DNA of 64,000 nt, from positions 4,230,970 to 4,294,969 of the forward strand of contig CALYLW010000014.1 of the NCBI GenBank assembly GCA_944989445.1. The letters run 5' to 3'. A program made the position numbers and the translations under genes. A model generated the notes under the pieces. The model searched no databases and was not told the DNA's origin. It saw only the letters and a list, made by a program, of their open reading frames with translations. This DNA is from Ampullaceana balthica. Its lineage: Eukaryota > Mollusca > Gastropoda > Lymnaeidae. This document shows positions 39,301 through 43,768 of the stretch, piece by piece (the stretch's first letter is position 1; every line of letters begins with the position of its first letter).

Positions 39301-41129
39301 TGTACAGTTCTGTTCCGTTTCTATTTCACTGTAGCACTCCCTTTATCTTGTTGATTACCTCCCTTCTGCAGCTTGTAGTCATGCTGGTCATCGTCGTCGT
39401 TCTTTTCGCCGTCTGCTGGGGACCAATCCTCATCAACAACGTTCTGGTAGCCTTCAGCCACCTCTCCTCTCTCAACTACGGGTACCTCAAGCCAATGAGA
39501 GCCGCCTTCTTTCTCATGTCCTACATGAACAGGTGAGTGTGGTCCCAATTAGTGCCGCCTTCTTTCTCATGTCCTATATGAACAGGTGAGTGTGGTCCCA
39601 ATTAGTGCCGCCTTCTTTCTCATGTCCTATATGAACAGGTGAGTGTGGTCCTAATTAGTGCCGCCTTCTTTCTCATGTCCTACATGAACAGGTGAGTGTG
39701 GTCCCAAATAGAACCGCCTTCTTTCTCATGTCCTACATGAACAGGTGAGTGTGGTCCCAGTTAGTGCCACTTTCTTTCTTATCTCCTACAATAACAGGTG
39801 AGTGTGGTCCCAGTTAGTGCCGCTTTCTTTCTCATGTCCTATATGAAAAGATGAGTGTGTTCTTAATTAGTGCCACTTTCTTTCTCATATCCTACATTAA
39901 CTTTAACATGTGACCTTAATGAGACTTTCATTTGTCTAATGTCTTACATCAAAAGGTGAGGGTGGTTATATCGGGCAGATAGTGTCTGTCGATATCATTT
40001 TATATAACGCTGACTTATTATAGGGTCAAAACATTCTCAGCTTTCTTCATTTCCTTTCTTAACATTGTATATGAAGTTGTTTTTTAAAATGTTAATTCTA
40101 CTGTGTATTCATCCGCAGCTGTGTCAATCCCATAGTGTACGCCTTCATGTCCAAGAACTTCCGCCAGTCGTTTAAATTAGCCATCTGCGCATGTCTGAAA
40201 GGGAAGCCGTTCGTACGCGCCTACAGGTTCAGCACGTCCATCTCGAGTACCCGGATGTCGGTCATCTCCAACGGTCGACTCCGGCCAGGATCAGTCGTCA
40301 ACAGGTGCGCCATAAACCTTGAAGGGGACGATGCTCATAGATTAACATACGTCCTGTCATTGGGAATGTTTTCTGAAGCGATATTGAAACTTGTAAAGTA
40401 TATAGGCATTAATTTACGCTCACATCATTTGAACCAGTATTTTAACTTAAGCGAAAGGTTAAAATAAAATATACTTGAGTGTGATATATTGATGCACATG
40501 AAAGTATATCAGTTAACCTCGCCCCTCCCCCAACACAAATTATTCATCAATCGAAAATGAATTATAGATGATCACCTGTATATTAAAAATATATTGATTT
40601 TTTTTTCTTAAATATTTGTTAAAGTTGTTTTTTTTTAAATATCTATTAAGACTATTACCTTAGATATTTGTTGCCGTTGGCTTGGCTTATACAAAATTAC
40701 AGGCTATGAAATTCGTACTAAACCAAGCAGACAGATCACTTAGATTAAGATAGAAATATTGTCGGATCCGTTCTGTCCCAGGCGTAAAAGTTATGATATT
40801 TTAAAGCGTATTTGAATTGATATAATTTTATTCGTGTAATGTTTATTTGTTTTTCTTAAAATTTGGACAGCATTTTTAATAAAAATAAAAAATTATAAAT
40901 CTATGACATCAGGCTCATTGCTATGAAAACTTGTGTTTCATTCTTTCGATGCTTCGTTACAAAATTTGAGCAGTCCTCAATAAAATTGACATGTGTTCTT
41001 TTTTGTGTCTGGATTGTTTGCAGGGACAAAAGTAGCAGCAGCGGCAACGACAACACCCAAACACAAGTCGCGATAGACGATGACATTGTCGAACTTAGAT
41101 TCATGCCTCAGTCACATCCCTTGGTCTAA
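5083..41129 (+). CDS. Class A (rhodopsin-like) neuropeptide-type GPCR, 3' part of the gene, seven exons
   Basis: Joining 5083-5204, 33698-33821, 36641-36843, 38305-38458, 39372-39532, 40119-40304 and 41024-41129 gives 1056 nt, 351 residues plus stop, with all junction phases agreeing. Visible landmarks, numbered from the first visible residue, are WTFGEVLCK before TM3 with the conserved Cys16, the E40-R41-V42 form of the DRY motif, TM4 Trp68 and Pro77, ECL2 Cys96 (the likely disulfide partner of Cys16), TM5, a long third loop, CWGP at 216-219 in TM6, NPIVY at 258-262 in TM7, helix 8 with possible palmitoylation cysteines 278 and 280, and a Ser/Asp-rich tail. The N terminus, TM1 and most of TM2 are missing and probably encoded upstream of the window. 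Class A membership is secure. The overall look is that of peptide receptors (TRH, orexin/QRFP, CCK or trissin-like), but I cannot assign a ligand. Confidence 0.9.
5205..9686 (+). other. First part of the 28.5-kb GPCR intron, mostly unassigned
   Basis: Apart from a possible pogo-like remnant (6335-6823), I see no exon or delimitable element. Reading frames at 7026-7328 and 7325-7693 lack codon or family signals; the second is full of short diverged repeats containing TCTGT and are read as non-coding. Confidence 0.55.
6335..6823. mobile_element. Possible pogo/Tigger-like MITE remnant
   Basis: The right edge ends GTCGAGATACGTGGGTCCCACTG-like, and inside are repeated near-copies of ATAACCGATGATCGACAT and ATAACTCGGCC, which resemble the ends of pogo-type elements. 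No matching left terminus or clean TA duplication was found, so the boundaries and class are tentative. Confidence 0.3.
9695..9912. mobile_element. Non-autonomous hAT element (MITE), 218 bp
   Basis: It begins CAGGGGTGAGCAAACT and ends AGTTTACCCACCCCTG, imperfect terminal inverted repeats of the widespread hAT type with internal CGGCCCGC. It is flanked by a perfect 8-bp duplication, GTTTAAAC, at 9687-9694 and 9913-9920. There is no coding capacity. It lies in the long GPCR intron. Confidence 0.9.
9921..10877 (+). other. Intronic AT-rich stretch
   Basis: No exon or delimited repeat is recognisable. A minus-strand frame at 10701-10390 is compositionally AT-driven and shows no family resemblance. 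Confidence 0.5.
10878..11130 (+). mobile_element. Short Helitron-type element (3' end clear, 5' end uncertain)
   Basis: The 3' end shows the Helitron signature: hairpin CCGTCA-TTTT-TGACGG followed by GTGATACGCTAG and then T. The same end with a compensating stem change is at 60815. The 5' edge is guessed from TACATAATTCCCGTTGTCTGTATGG-like sequence resembling the 5' part of the copy near 60.4 kb. No coding capacity. Confidence 0.7.
11255..11372. repeat. 25-bp minisatellite, about 5 copies
   Basis: The unit ATGTGTTTAATAATGTGTAC plus ATTAT repeats about five times with C/A and T/A variants. Confidence 0.85.
11373..12248 (+). other. Intronic stretch without recognisable features
   Basis: No exon, RNA gene or delimited repeat is visible; a reading frame at 11789-12004 has no supporting signals. 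Confidence 0.5.
12249..12322. repeat. (AC)n microsatellite
   Basis: An almost pure AC dinucleotide run of about 74 bp with two ACAG interruptions near its end. It forces a (TH)n reading frame that is not a gene. Confidence 0.97.
12323..14617 (+). other. Intronic stretch with a G-rich patch
   Basis: No exon seen. Between about 13480 and 13800 the plus strand has several long G runs followed by C runs, a strong candidate for G-quadruplex formation or slipped structure. The frame at 13433-13708 is a product of this composition. Confidence 0.5.
14618..14637. repeat. (AAGT)n microsatellite
   Basis: Five tandem AAGT units. It directly precedes a moderately GC-rich stretch (14638-14760) of unknown origin, which runs into a Helentron-like element. 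Confidence 0.85.
14763..15263 (+). mobile_element. Single Helentron-like element, family A
   Basis: It starts AAATCACTTATATTAACTTC, continues with GAAATTTGGCACACGGACCC, AACAATGCATC, a diverged ATCGAACG-type motif and TAATGCATTTTTAGTTTATC, and ends with TATAAGGGATTTATAGTC, AAAAACTTTG, TTTTTAC. The same order appears in the five-copy array at 43769-46432. It has no coding capacity. The Helentron/HINE-like assignment is inference from short inverted ends and tandem behaviour. Confidence 0.75.
15377..15457 (+). mobile_element. Internal fragment of family A Helentron-like element
   Basis: It carries ACAATGCATTGTATCAAAAT, TTCAGATCGATCGAATGTAC, CGTAATTAAATAAATGCATT and TTTAGTTTATCC. These match the middle of the family A unit, but without its ends. 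Confidence 0.7.
15614..15692 (+). repeat. tRNA-like SINE head or tRNA pseudogene
   Basis: A box A-like TAGCCTAGTTGG is followed about 45 bp later by a box B-like GGGTTCAATTT with flanking complementary bases. This is the pol III promoter layout of tRNA-derived repeats. The acceptor stem does not pair, so it is not a working tRNA. Confidence 0.45.
15873..16247. mobile_element. Foldback MITE with 112-bp inverted arms
   Basis: The left arm (15873-15984) starts AGGACACGCTTTTATTTAC; the right arm (16136-16247) is its near-perfect reverse complement, ending AAAGCGTGTCCT. The AT-rich spacer is about 150 bp. The flanks are T/A-rich and similar (TTTAAA-like), so the duplication is uncertain. No coding capacity. 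Confidence 0.88.
16296..16372 (-). repeat. tRNA-like sequence (SINE head or pseudogene), minus strand
   Basis: Read on the minus strand it has a perfect box B, GGGTTCGAGCCC, with its paired stem GTGTGGG/CCCACGC, preceded by an anticodon-arm-like stretch and a degenerate box A (GGCTGGATAACCAAG). The acceptor stem is not convincing. It lies directly beside the foldback element. Confidence 0.5.
16530..16850 (+). pseudogene. LINE (non-LTR retrotransposon) C-terminal fragment, frameshifted
   Basis: Across two frames the translation contains ARTNTCKSSFPSGI and then REWNGLAE, followed by a short tail. This resembles the R-T-N-x-Y-x-x-S-F-F-P-x-x-I-R-x-W-N-x-L-P motif that closes many jockey/CR1-type reverse transcriptase ORFs. 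It needs at least one frameshift, and no RT core is present nearby. Confidence 0.5.
16851..18237 (+). other. Intronic stretch without recognisable features
   Basis: No exon seen. It includes a C-rich patch (about 17383-17445) and A-rich runs. Short minus-strand frames at 17306-17115 and 18001-17783 have no family signal. Confidence 0.5.
18596..21100 (+). mobile_element. hAT transposon (Buster/Charlie-like), 2505 bp, decayed
   Basis: The ends are CAGGGGTTCCTAACC and GGTTAGGAACCACTG, flanked by a perfect 8-bp duplication ACCTAGTA at 18588-18595 and 21101-21108. Subterminal copies of GGGGTGCATG lie near both ends (about 18613-18665 and 21038-21078), as expected for transposase-binding repeats. 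It carries one decayed transposase gene on the plus strand. Confidence 0.95.
19234..20914 (+). pseudogene. hAT transposase (BED finger + RNase H-like fold), broken
   Basis: The gene starts with a BED zinc finger (CFLCGK...REHLEKVHP; Cys-x2-Cys and His-x4-His), continues in a second frame through KHALEALFKVAYLIAKNKKP, and then enters a long open frame (19496-20800) with LDESTDVVQCSQILVFLRY, THCILHRQALACK, HTEVRWLSRG and the helical insertion. A TAA at 20798-20800 interrupts the C-terminal dimerisation region, which then continues in the same frame (LSEAGFSTPLAIKTK) to a stop at 20912. At least two frameshifts and one stop mean it is inactive. The LDESTDV and HTEVRWLSRG motifs place it with ZBED5/FAM200-related Buster or Charlie-like hAT transposases. 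No intact upstream start is visible. Confidence 0.93.
21499..21612 (-). pseudogene. Remnant of a ZBED1-type hAT transposase C terminus
   Basis: The minus strand reads ERLFSSAGYIVNKTRSSL and then PNNVN before a stop. The E-R-L-F-S-x-A-G motif followed by R-x-x-L-x-P-x-N-V is the hallmark of the hAT C-terminal dimerisation domain. Upstream sequence in this frame is closed by stops, so only the tail of the gene survives. This shows that the element around it is hAT, of a lineage different from the 19.2-20.9 kb transposase. Confidence 0.8.
21708..21892. mobile_element. 185-bp hAT MITE (innermost insertion)
   Basis: The ends CAATGTTCCCTTTAAG and CTTAGATGGAACATTG are inverted repeats. The flanks CATGGTAG (21700-21707) and CATGGTAT (21893-21900) form a duplication matching at 7 of 8 positions. 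It is non-coding. Confidence 0.85.
22490..24137 (+). other. Intronic stretch without recognisable genes
   Basis: Several short frames (22785-22997, 23275-23505, 23734-23946) have no family resemblance or splice context. I treat the interval as unassigned intron. Confidence 0.5.
24138..24401. repeat. 21-bp minisatellite, about 12 copies
   Basis: The unit TTCAATGTCCAATCTTCCATG repeats about a dozen times with few changes and then decays into looser GTTCAGTGTTCAAT-like sequence up to about 24560. All three frames stay open because the unit is a multiple of three. Confidence 0.95.
24561..25103 (+). other. Intronic A/T-rich stretch
   Basis: It includes an imperfect (AAATAA)n run at about 24880-24930. 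No exon or delimited element is visible. Confidence 0.5.
25104..26098 (-). mobile_element. Two tandem copies of a Helentron-like element, family B
   Basis: Copies of about 495 bp (25104-25593 and 25600-26098) run head to tail. Read on the minus strand they start AAATCCTTTATATTAACTCG, carry TTCAGATCGATCGCATGTAC and a set of GCGTATTATATTGAACA motifs, and end AAAGGATTTATAGTG, AAAAACTTG, TTTTTACG. A third copy is at 57632-58130 in the opposite orientation. There is no coding capacity. Confidence 0.8.
26099..26574 (+). other. Unassigned intronic stretch
   Basis: AT-rich sequence between the family B pair and the 12-bp array; no exon recognisable. Confidence 0.5.
26575..27336. repeat. 12-bp minisatellite, about 63 near-identical copies
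   Basis: The unit TTTATCAATTTC is repeated with almost no variation over about 760 bp; the few CC variants sit only at the two ends. The resulting reading frames, (LYQF)n and (SLSI)n on plus and (LIKK)n on minus, are artefacts of a unit length divisible by three. Confidence 0.97.
27337..29975 (+). other. Intronic stretch, low-complexity patches only
   Basis: Frames at 27337-27532 and 27578-27880 show no recognisable family. A pyrimidine-rich stretch at about 28530-28700 repeats TCCATCCA-type motifs loosely. C-runs or G-runs lie near 27940, 28960, 29070, 29620 and 29810-29850. No exon supported. Confidence 0.5.
29976..30280. repeat. 13-bp minisatellite, about 23 copies
   Basis: The unit ACATTCGCACAGC repeats with a few TTCGCG, TTAGC and ACATC variants. 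Overlapping frames on both strands (His/Ser-rich on plus, Cys/Ala-rich on minus) are products of the repeat. Confidence 0.95.
30470..30740. repeat. Minisatellite of about 57 bp, about 5 copies
   Basis: The unit includes ACCGCCTAAGAACACATACA, CGCCACAAACACATATCC and ATACAAACACATACCAGC. Looser CA-rich relatives extend to the left from about 30290. Confidence 0.88.
30822..30892 (+). repeat. Degenerate tRNA-like sequence
   Basis: TAGTCATTTGG resembles box A and GAGTTGGATTCCCG resembles box B at a suitable spacing, with GCGGGGC/GCCC pairing between them. The G replacing C in box B and the lack of an acceptor stem argue for a SINE head or pseudogene. Confidence 0.4.
30893..33697 (+). other. Last part of the giant GPCR intron, unassigned
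   Basis: No exon or delimitable element is visible. A minus-strand frame (32358 to 31879) contains a short Ser/Gln run from a CTTGACTG microrepeat and has no family signal. The interval ends in the polypyrimidine tract and acceptor of exon 33698-33821. Confidence 0.5.
33698..33821 (+). CDS. GPCR exon b (end of ERV motif, ICL2, TM4)
   Basis: The acceptor is CCCTTCCAG and the donor is ATG|GTGAGT. It completes the Arg codon of the ER pair, then encodes VIAVASPLKARSICTMRH and the TM4 segment with Trp68 and Pro77. It ends in phase 0. Translation continues briefly past the donor, but the splice fits the receptor alignment. Confidence 0.92.
33945..34571 (+). pseudogene. 5'-truncated LINE: end of the RT ORF, 3' UTR and (ATT)n tail
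   Basis: A frame ending near 34125 reads RNKSFGEGAFSFCAAIQWNS then LPLHIR and THLIKMYLQN before a stop, matching the W-N-S-L-P terminus common to CR1/L2-type and related LINEs. About 400 bp later comes TGTAAAGCGCTGTGAGCC and AGCGCTATATAAATTATC, then seven ATT units, the usual tail of such elements. Only the last part of the element is present, in GPCR intron 2. A related tail is at 42224-42335. Confidence 0.7.
34572..36640 (+). other. Rest of GPCR intron 2
   Basis: The stretch 34572-35080 is less AT-rich than its surroundings and may be another old transposon, but I cannot classify it. A short (GT)n run lies near 35138-35158. A frame at 35898-36110 has no family signal. A clean acceptor for exon 36641 closes the interval. 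Confidence 0.5.
36641..36843 (+). CDS. GPCR exon c (ECL2, TM5, start of ICL3)
   Basis: The acceptor is TTTTATACAG and the donor is GGCAG|GTGAGG. It encodes the ECL2 with Cys96 (KAYWCKKNFSSRD), then TM5 LHILYEMYMLVLLFILPLVV with the conserved Pro, and the start of loop 3 (KVWQFTDIRAEMRHGR). It starts in phase 0 and ends two bases into an Arg codon. Confidence 0.93.
37255..38100. mobile_element. GC-rich interspersed element, class unknown
   Basis: About 850 bp of GC-rich sequence inside an AT-rich intron, with paired GC-rich blocks near the left edge (CCCCGAGGCGGTCCCCTC and GAGGGGGCCGCCTGGGC) and a short ATGGATGGAT run at the right edge. The sharp compositional edges and simple-repeat tail suggest an inserted LINE or SINE, but no RT, tRNA or 5S promoter is readable and no target duplication was found. 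Confidence 0.45.
38305..38458 (+). CDS. GPCR exon d (third intracellular loop)
   Basis: The acceptor is the AG after a T-rich tract and TTTAAAAG; the donor is CAG|GTAATG. It starts by completing an Arg codon and ends in phase 0. It encodes a hydrophilic, Ser/Thr/Lys/Asp-rich loop (RVIAPVVKDRARHSIGG to DDTKTTKQ) joining TM5 to TM6. An alternative AG eleven bases downstream would give a stop at once, which supports the chosen acceptor. Confidence 0.85.
38459..39371 (+). other. GPCR intron 4
   Basis: AT-rich intron. At about 39028-39040 ATAGTTCAGTGG matches a tRNA box A, but no convincing box B follows, so I do not call a tRNA. The intron ends in CTCCCTTCTGCAG. Confidence 0.7.
39372..39532 (+). 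CDS. GPCR exon e (TM6, ECL3, start of TM7)
   Basis: The acceptor is CCCTTCTGCAG and the donor is AACAG|GTGAGT. It encodes LVVMLVIVVVLFAVCWGPIL, holding the CWGP motif of TM6, then NNVLVAF, ECL3 and RAAFFLMSYMN of TM7. It ends two bases into the Ser codon. The last 32 bases and the donor are the first copy of a 53-bp tandem repeat that continues into the intron. Confidence 0.95.
39501..39966 (+). repeat. 53-bp tandem repeat copying the exon e end and its splice donor
   Basis: Copies begin at 39501 (inside the exon), 39554, 39607, 39660, 39713, 39766, 39819 and 39872, and a decayed copy follows. Each unit holds GCCGCCTTCTTTCTCATGTC, CTACATGAACAGGTGAGTG and a short intron tail. The first six keep AACAGGTGAGTG exactly, with donor GTs at 39533, 39586, 39639, 39692, 39745 and 39798; the copy at 39819 has lost it (AAAAGATGAGTG). 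The 53-bp period is not a multiple of three. Confidence 0.95.
40119..40304 (+). CDS. GPCR exon f (TM7 NPIVY, helix 8, C-terminal tail)
   Basis: The acceptor is TTCATCCGCAG and the donor is AACAG|GTGCGC. It encodes SCVNPIVYAFMSKNFRQSFK then LAICACLKGK and a basic, Ser-rich tail. NPIVY is the TM7 signature; the two cysteines after helix 8 are candidate palmitoylation sites. The donor is weaker than the others in this gene, and the frame stays open beyond it to 40467. Confidence 0.94.
40463..40468 (+). promoter_or_regulatory. Possible intronic poly(A) signal AATAAA
   Basis: AATAAA overlaps the in-frame TAA (40465-40467) reached by reading through the exon f donor. It could end an alternative transcript with a 54-residue unspliced tail. 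Such hexamers are frequent in AT-rich DNA, so support is weak. Confidence 0.3.
41024..41129 (+). CDS. GPCR terminal exon g (C-terminal tail)
   Basis: The acceptor is GGATTGTTTGCAG. It completes an Arg codon and encodes a Ser- and Asp-rich tail (DKSSSSGNDNTQTQ ... DDDIVELRF) ending at a TAA at 41127-41129. The Ser run is a plausible kinase/arrestin site. A candidate poly(A) signal AATAAA lies at 41543-41548. Confidence 0.85.
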
Positions 41130-41740
41130 TGCTGAGTCTTCATAGGACTGACATCATCATTTCATCTGTGGTGAGGGTTTGACGGAGTTGCATCCCTTTG
41201 TCCATTGGCGGACTTCATCAGAGCCGAAGAACAACTCCAAATACAAGAAACTTCACATAAACGTGAACTGTACTGCAGCAGTTTTGATTTCACGTGTTCA
41301 GATATTAAACAAAAGGAACATAAACTTTTACATTGAATCGATTCTTGAAACTACCCAAAAAAATCTCGACCACTGCTTCAGCACCGCACATAACGTCATA
41401 ATTATAATATTCCTGTTGAGGTGATTGCCCGGGTAACGATCTACATATTGTATATATTTTAATTAAGTCATGACGTGTATGTTTTCACTTAAGCACTGTA
41501 TATAACTTGGGGGAAAAAACCCACCGAACGTTGGCGGCAAGAAATAAACTTCTAAATAGTCATGGTGGCAAGGTGAGACCTTCCTACGTGATGAGTTACA
41601 GTTAAATGGTTGCATTCTTGTCAAGCACTTATAGAAATTCCAAATGGTACTACCACCACTCCGCACAAACATTTTGTATAACCAGGTATTCTCAGCTAGC
41701 CTTCAGATAATGTTTATCACGTACCAGAAAAGTGCTGAAA

Positions 41741-42168
41741 AATTAATGCCCCACTCCTATAAAAAAAAATTCATGAAATTTAAAATAATATAATTAGATT
41801 TCAGTTTAAAAAATAGCATTGCGCGCACCCAACAAGCGTTTTGATATTTCAAAAATTCTAATTTTGCTAGCTGATATTTTGGGGAGTTTTATCCCGGTTA
41901 TTTTTCGCAGTAGCGTGAATTTGACTGACAGTCGGAGTGTTGCGCTGACAGACCAATTAATATCCCACTCCTATAAAAAAAATTCATGAAATTTAAAAAA
42001 TATTTTTAAATTTCAGTTTAAAAAATAGAATTGCGCGCACCCAACAAGAATTTTGATATTTTAAAAATTCTAATTTTGCTAGCTGATATTTTGGGGGAGT
42101 TTTATCCCGGTTATTTTTCGCAGTAGCGTGAATTTGACTGACCGTCGGAGTGTTGCGCTGATAGACCA
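41741..42168. repeat. Two-copy tandem repeat of about 214 bp
   Basis: Copies 41741-41953 and 41954-42168 share CCCACTCCTATAAAAAAA, TTGCGCGCACCCAACAAG, TGCTAGCTGATATTTTGGGG and GTCGGAGTGTTGCGCTGA with few changes. The function and family are unknown. Confidence 0.93.
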
Positions 42169-42223
42169 ATTATTTTGATACTTTCTTTTTTAAATGTCAT
42201 TATATATCGTATTTATGTTTTCA

Positions 42224-42335
42224 TTGAATGAACAGATAATTATGTGCATTACAATTTTCATGTAAAGTGCTGTAAGCCCACTTGCTTGCTTGGGTACACG
42301 CGCTGTATAAATTATCAATTTATTATCATTTCTTT
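42224..42335 (+). mobile_element. LINE 3' tail fragment
   Basis: TGTAAAGTGCTGTAAGCC followed by GCGCTGTATAAATTATCAAT and ATT-rich sequence matches the 3' tail of the LINE remnant ending at 34571. No coding part is visible. Confidence 0.55.
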
Positions 42336-42446
42336 TACAACTATGCCATTTTGATATCCCAACACAGATAATTTCATAGAAAAGTTGAATTACGGATGTT
42401 ATGAATGGTTTGAGTTTAAGGCGTGGCACGGTGGAACGGTACCTAT

Positions 42447-42652
42447 GATAAGCTTTCAGTCCGATCTGTCTTGGACACACACTTAGCTTTCAGTCCGACC
42501 AGTGTTGGACACACACTTAGCTTTCAGACCAACCAGTCTTGGATACACACTTAGCTTTCAGACCGACCAGTCTTGGACACATACTTAGCTTTCAGTCCGA
42601 CCAGTGTTGGACACACACTTAGCTTTCAGTCCGACCAGTCTTGGACGCACAC
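42447..42652. repeat. 34-bp minisatellite, about 6 copies
   Basis: The unit TTAGCTTTCAGTCCGACCAG then TGTTGGACACACAC repeats six times with small changes, and abuts the MITE that starts at 42679. Confidence 0.93.
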
Positions 42653-42678
42653 TTCCCCACAAAACCGTTGTAGAAGTA

Positions 42679-43103
42679 GGGGCCGTCCATAAATGACGTC
42701 ACGCGATTTTGGCCGATTTTTTACCCCCTCCCACCTTCGTCACACATCGTCAAAAAAACTTAGACCCCCCTCCAATATGACGTCACAAAACTTTGCCGCC
42801 GCCCCCCCCATAAAATCCGTATTTTGTTTTGGAAAATGAGCATGTTTCAAATCACTTTTTTGTCATTTAAGTATGTATTTAGTGTAAGGCTGCACTCTAA
42901 TATCGCAACACGTGGAAATCCATTTAAAACCTCATTAAATATATTGTAAGAAATCAAATATTTAAGTGGAGCTTTTATTTAAAGTTGCGCGTTTTGATGT
43001 GACGTCACTCTTCTTAAACACCTACATCCCCCTCGTAACACATAGTCACAAATGGGTGACCCCCCTCCCCCCTAGGTACGTGACGTCATTTACGGACGGC
43101 ACC
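42679..43103. mobile_element. CRE-rich MITE, copy A (425 bp)
   Basis: It begins GGGGCCGTCCATAAATGACG and ends GTGACGTCATTTACGGACGG then CACC, which are inverted ends. TGACGTCA or TGACGTCAC occurs four times, twice near each end. One unit of the GTATGTATTTAGTGTAAGGC segment lies in the middle. The target duplication is not clear (GTA against TTA), so the superfamily is unassigned. Confidence 0.85.
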
Positions 43104-43768
43104 TTACTTGCACCACTCTTTATTACTCACCGTGGTATACAAGCGCTGACCCTTGGTCAACTTCAGGCGGCACCACACACGTGTTAACCATTATATAAAC
43201 AAAATTATTACAGGGATGGATATTTAAATGCTGGATTTTTTGCGACTGTTTATCTAATAGAAGAATTGTTGACACTAAACGGGAGGACAGATTTAATCCA
43301 CTGGAGGGAGGCAGACAAAGATTAGTTATTGTCAGGTACAGATTAATTACATACTCATACATCCCATGATCAGTAATAGACAGGAAACTATTAGTTTAAT
43401 GTAGATATAGATTTATAATTGGGTTTTGAAAAACGATTTTCCAGAATAAATAGAATGGTTAGTCATATGTGTGTAAGGACAAGTCCTATATGGACACATT
43501 TTAGAAGTGTGGTTGTCTAGGTAACAACTGTCTTTAATCCAATCCACCTTACATCATATAGTATAGCCAGCAATCTTCTCTCGGTTCACGACCACGCACG
43601 ATTTCACTTCCCAGCACAATTCGCCACGGGGTTCATACTCCATCTAGTCAACTCGCATGCTCATACAATTAAGTCAACACAACAACACGTCCCCCACAGC
43701 TGAGTTAATGAAAACTGTCATACAAGTGTAACTCATGCATACAACCCCAAGAAGATAGTTTCATTTTT
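43104..43768 (+). other. Intergenic stretch without recognisable features
   Basis: No exon, RNA gene or delimited repeat is visible between the MITE and the Helentron-like array. Confidence 0.5.
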
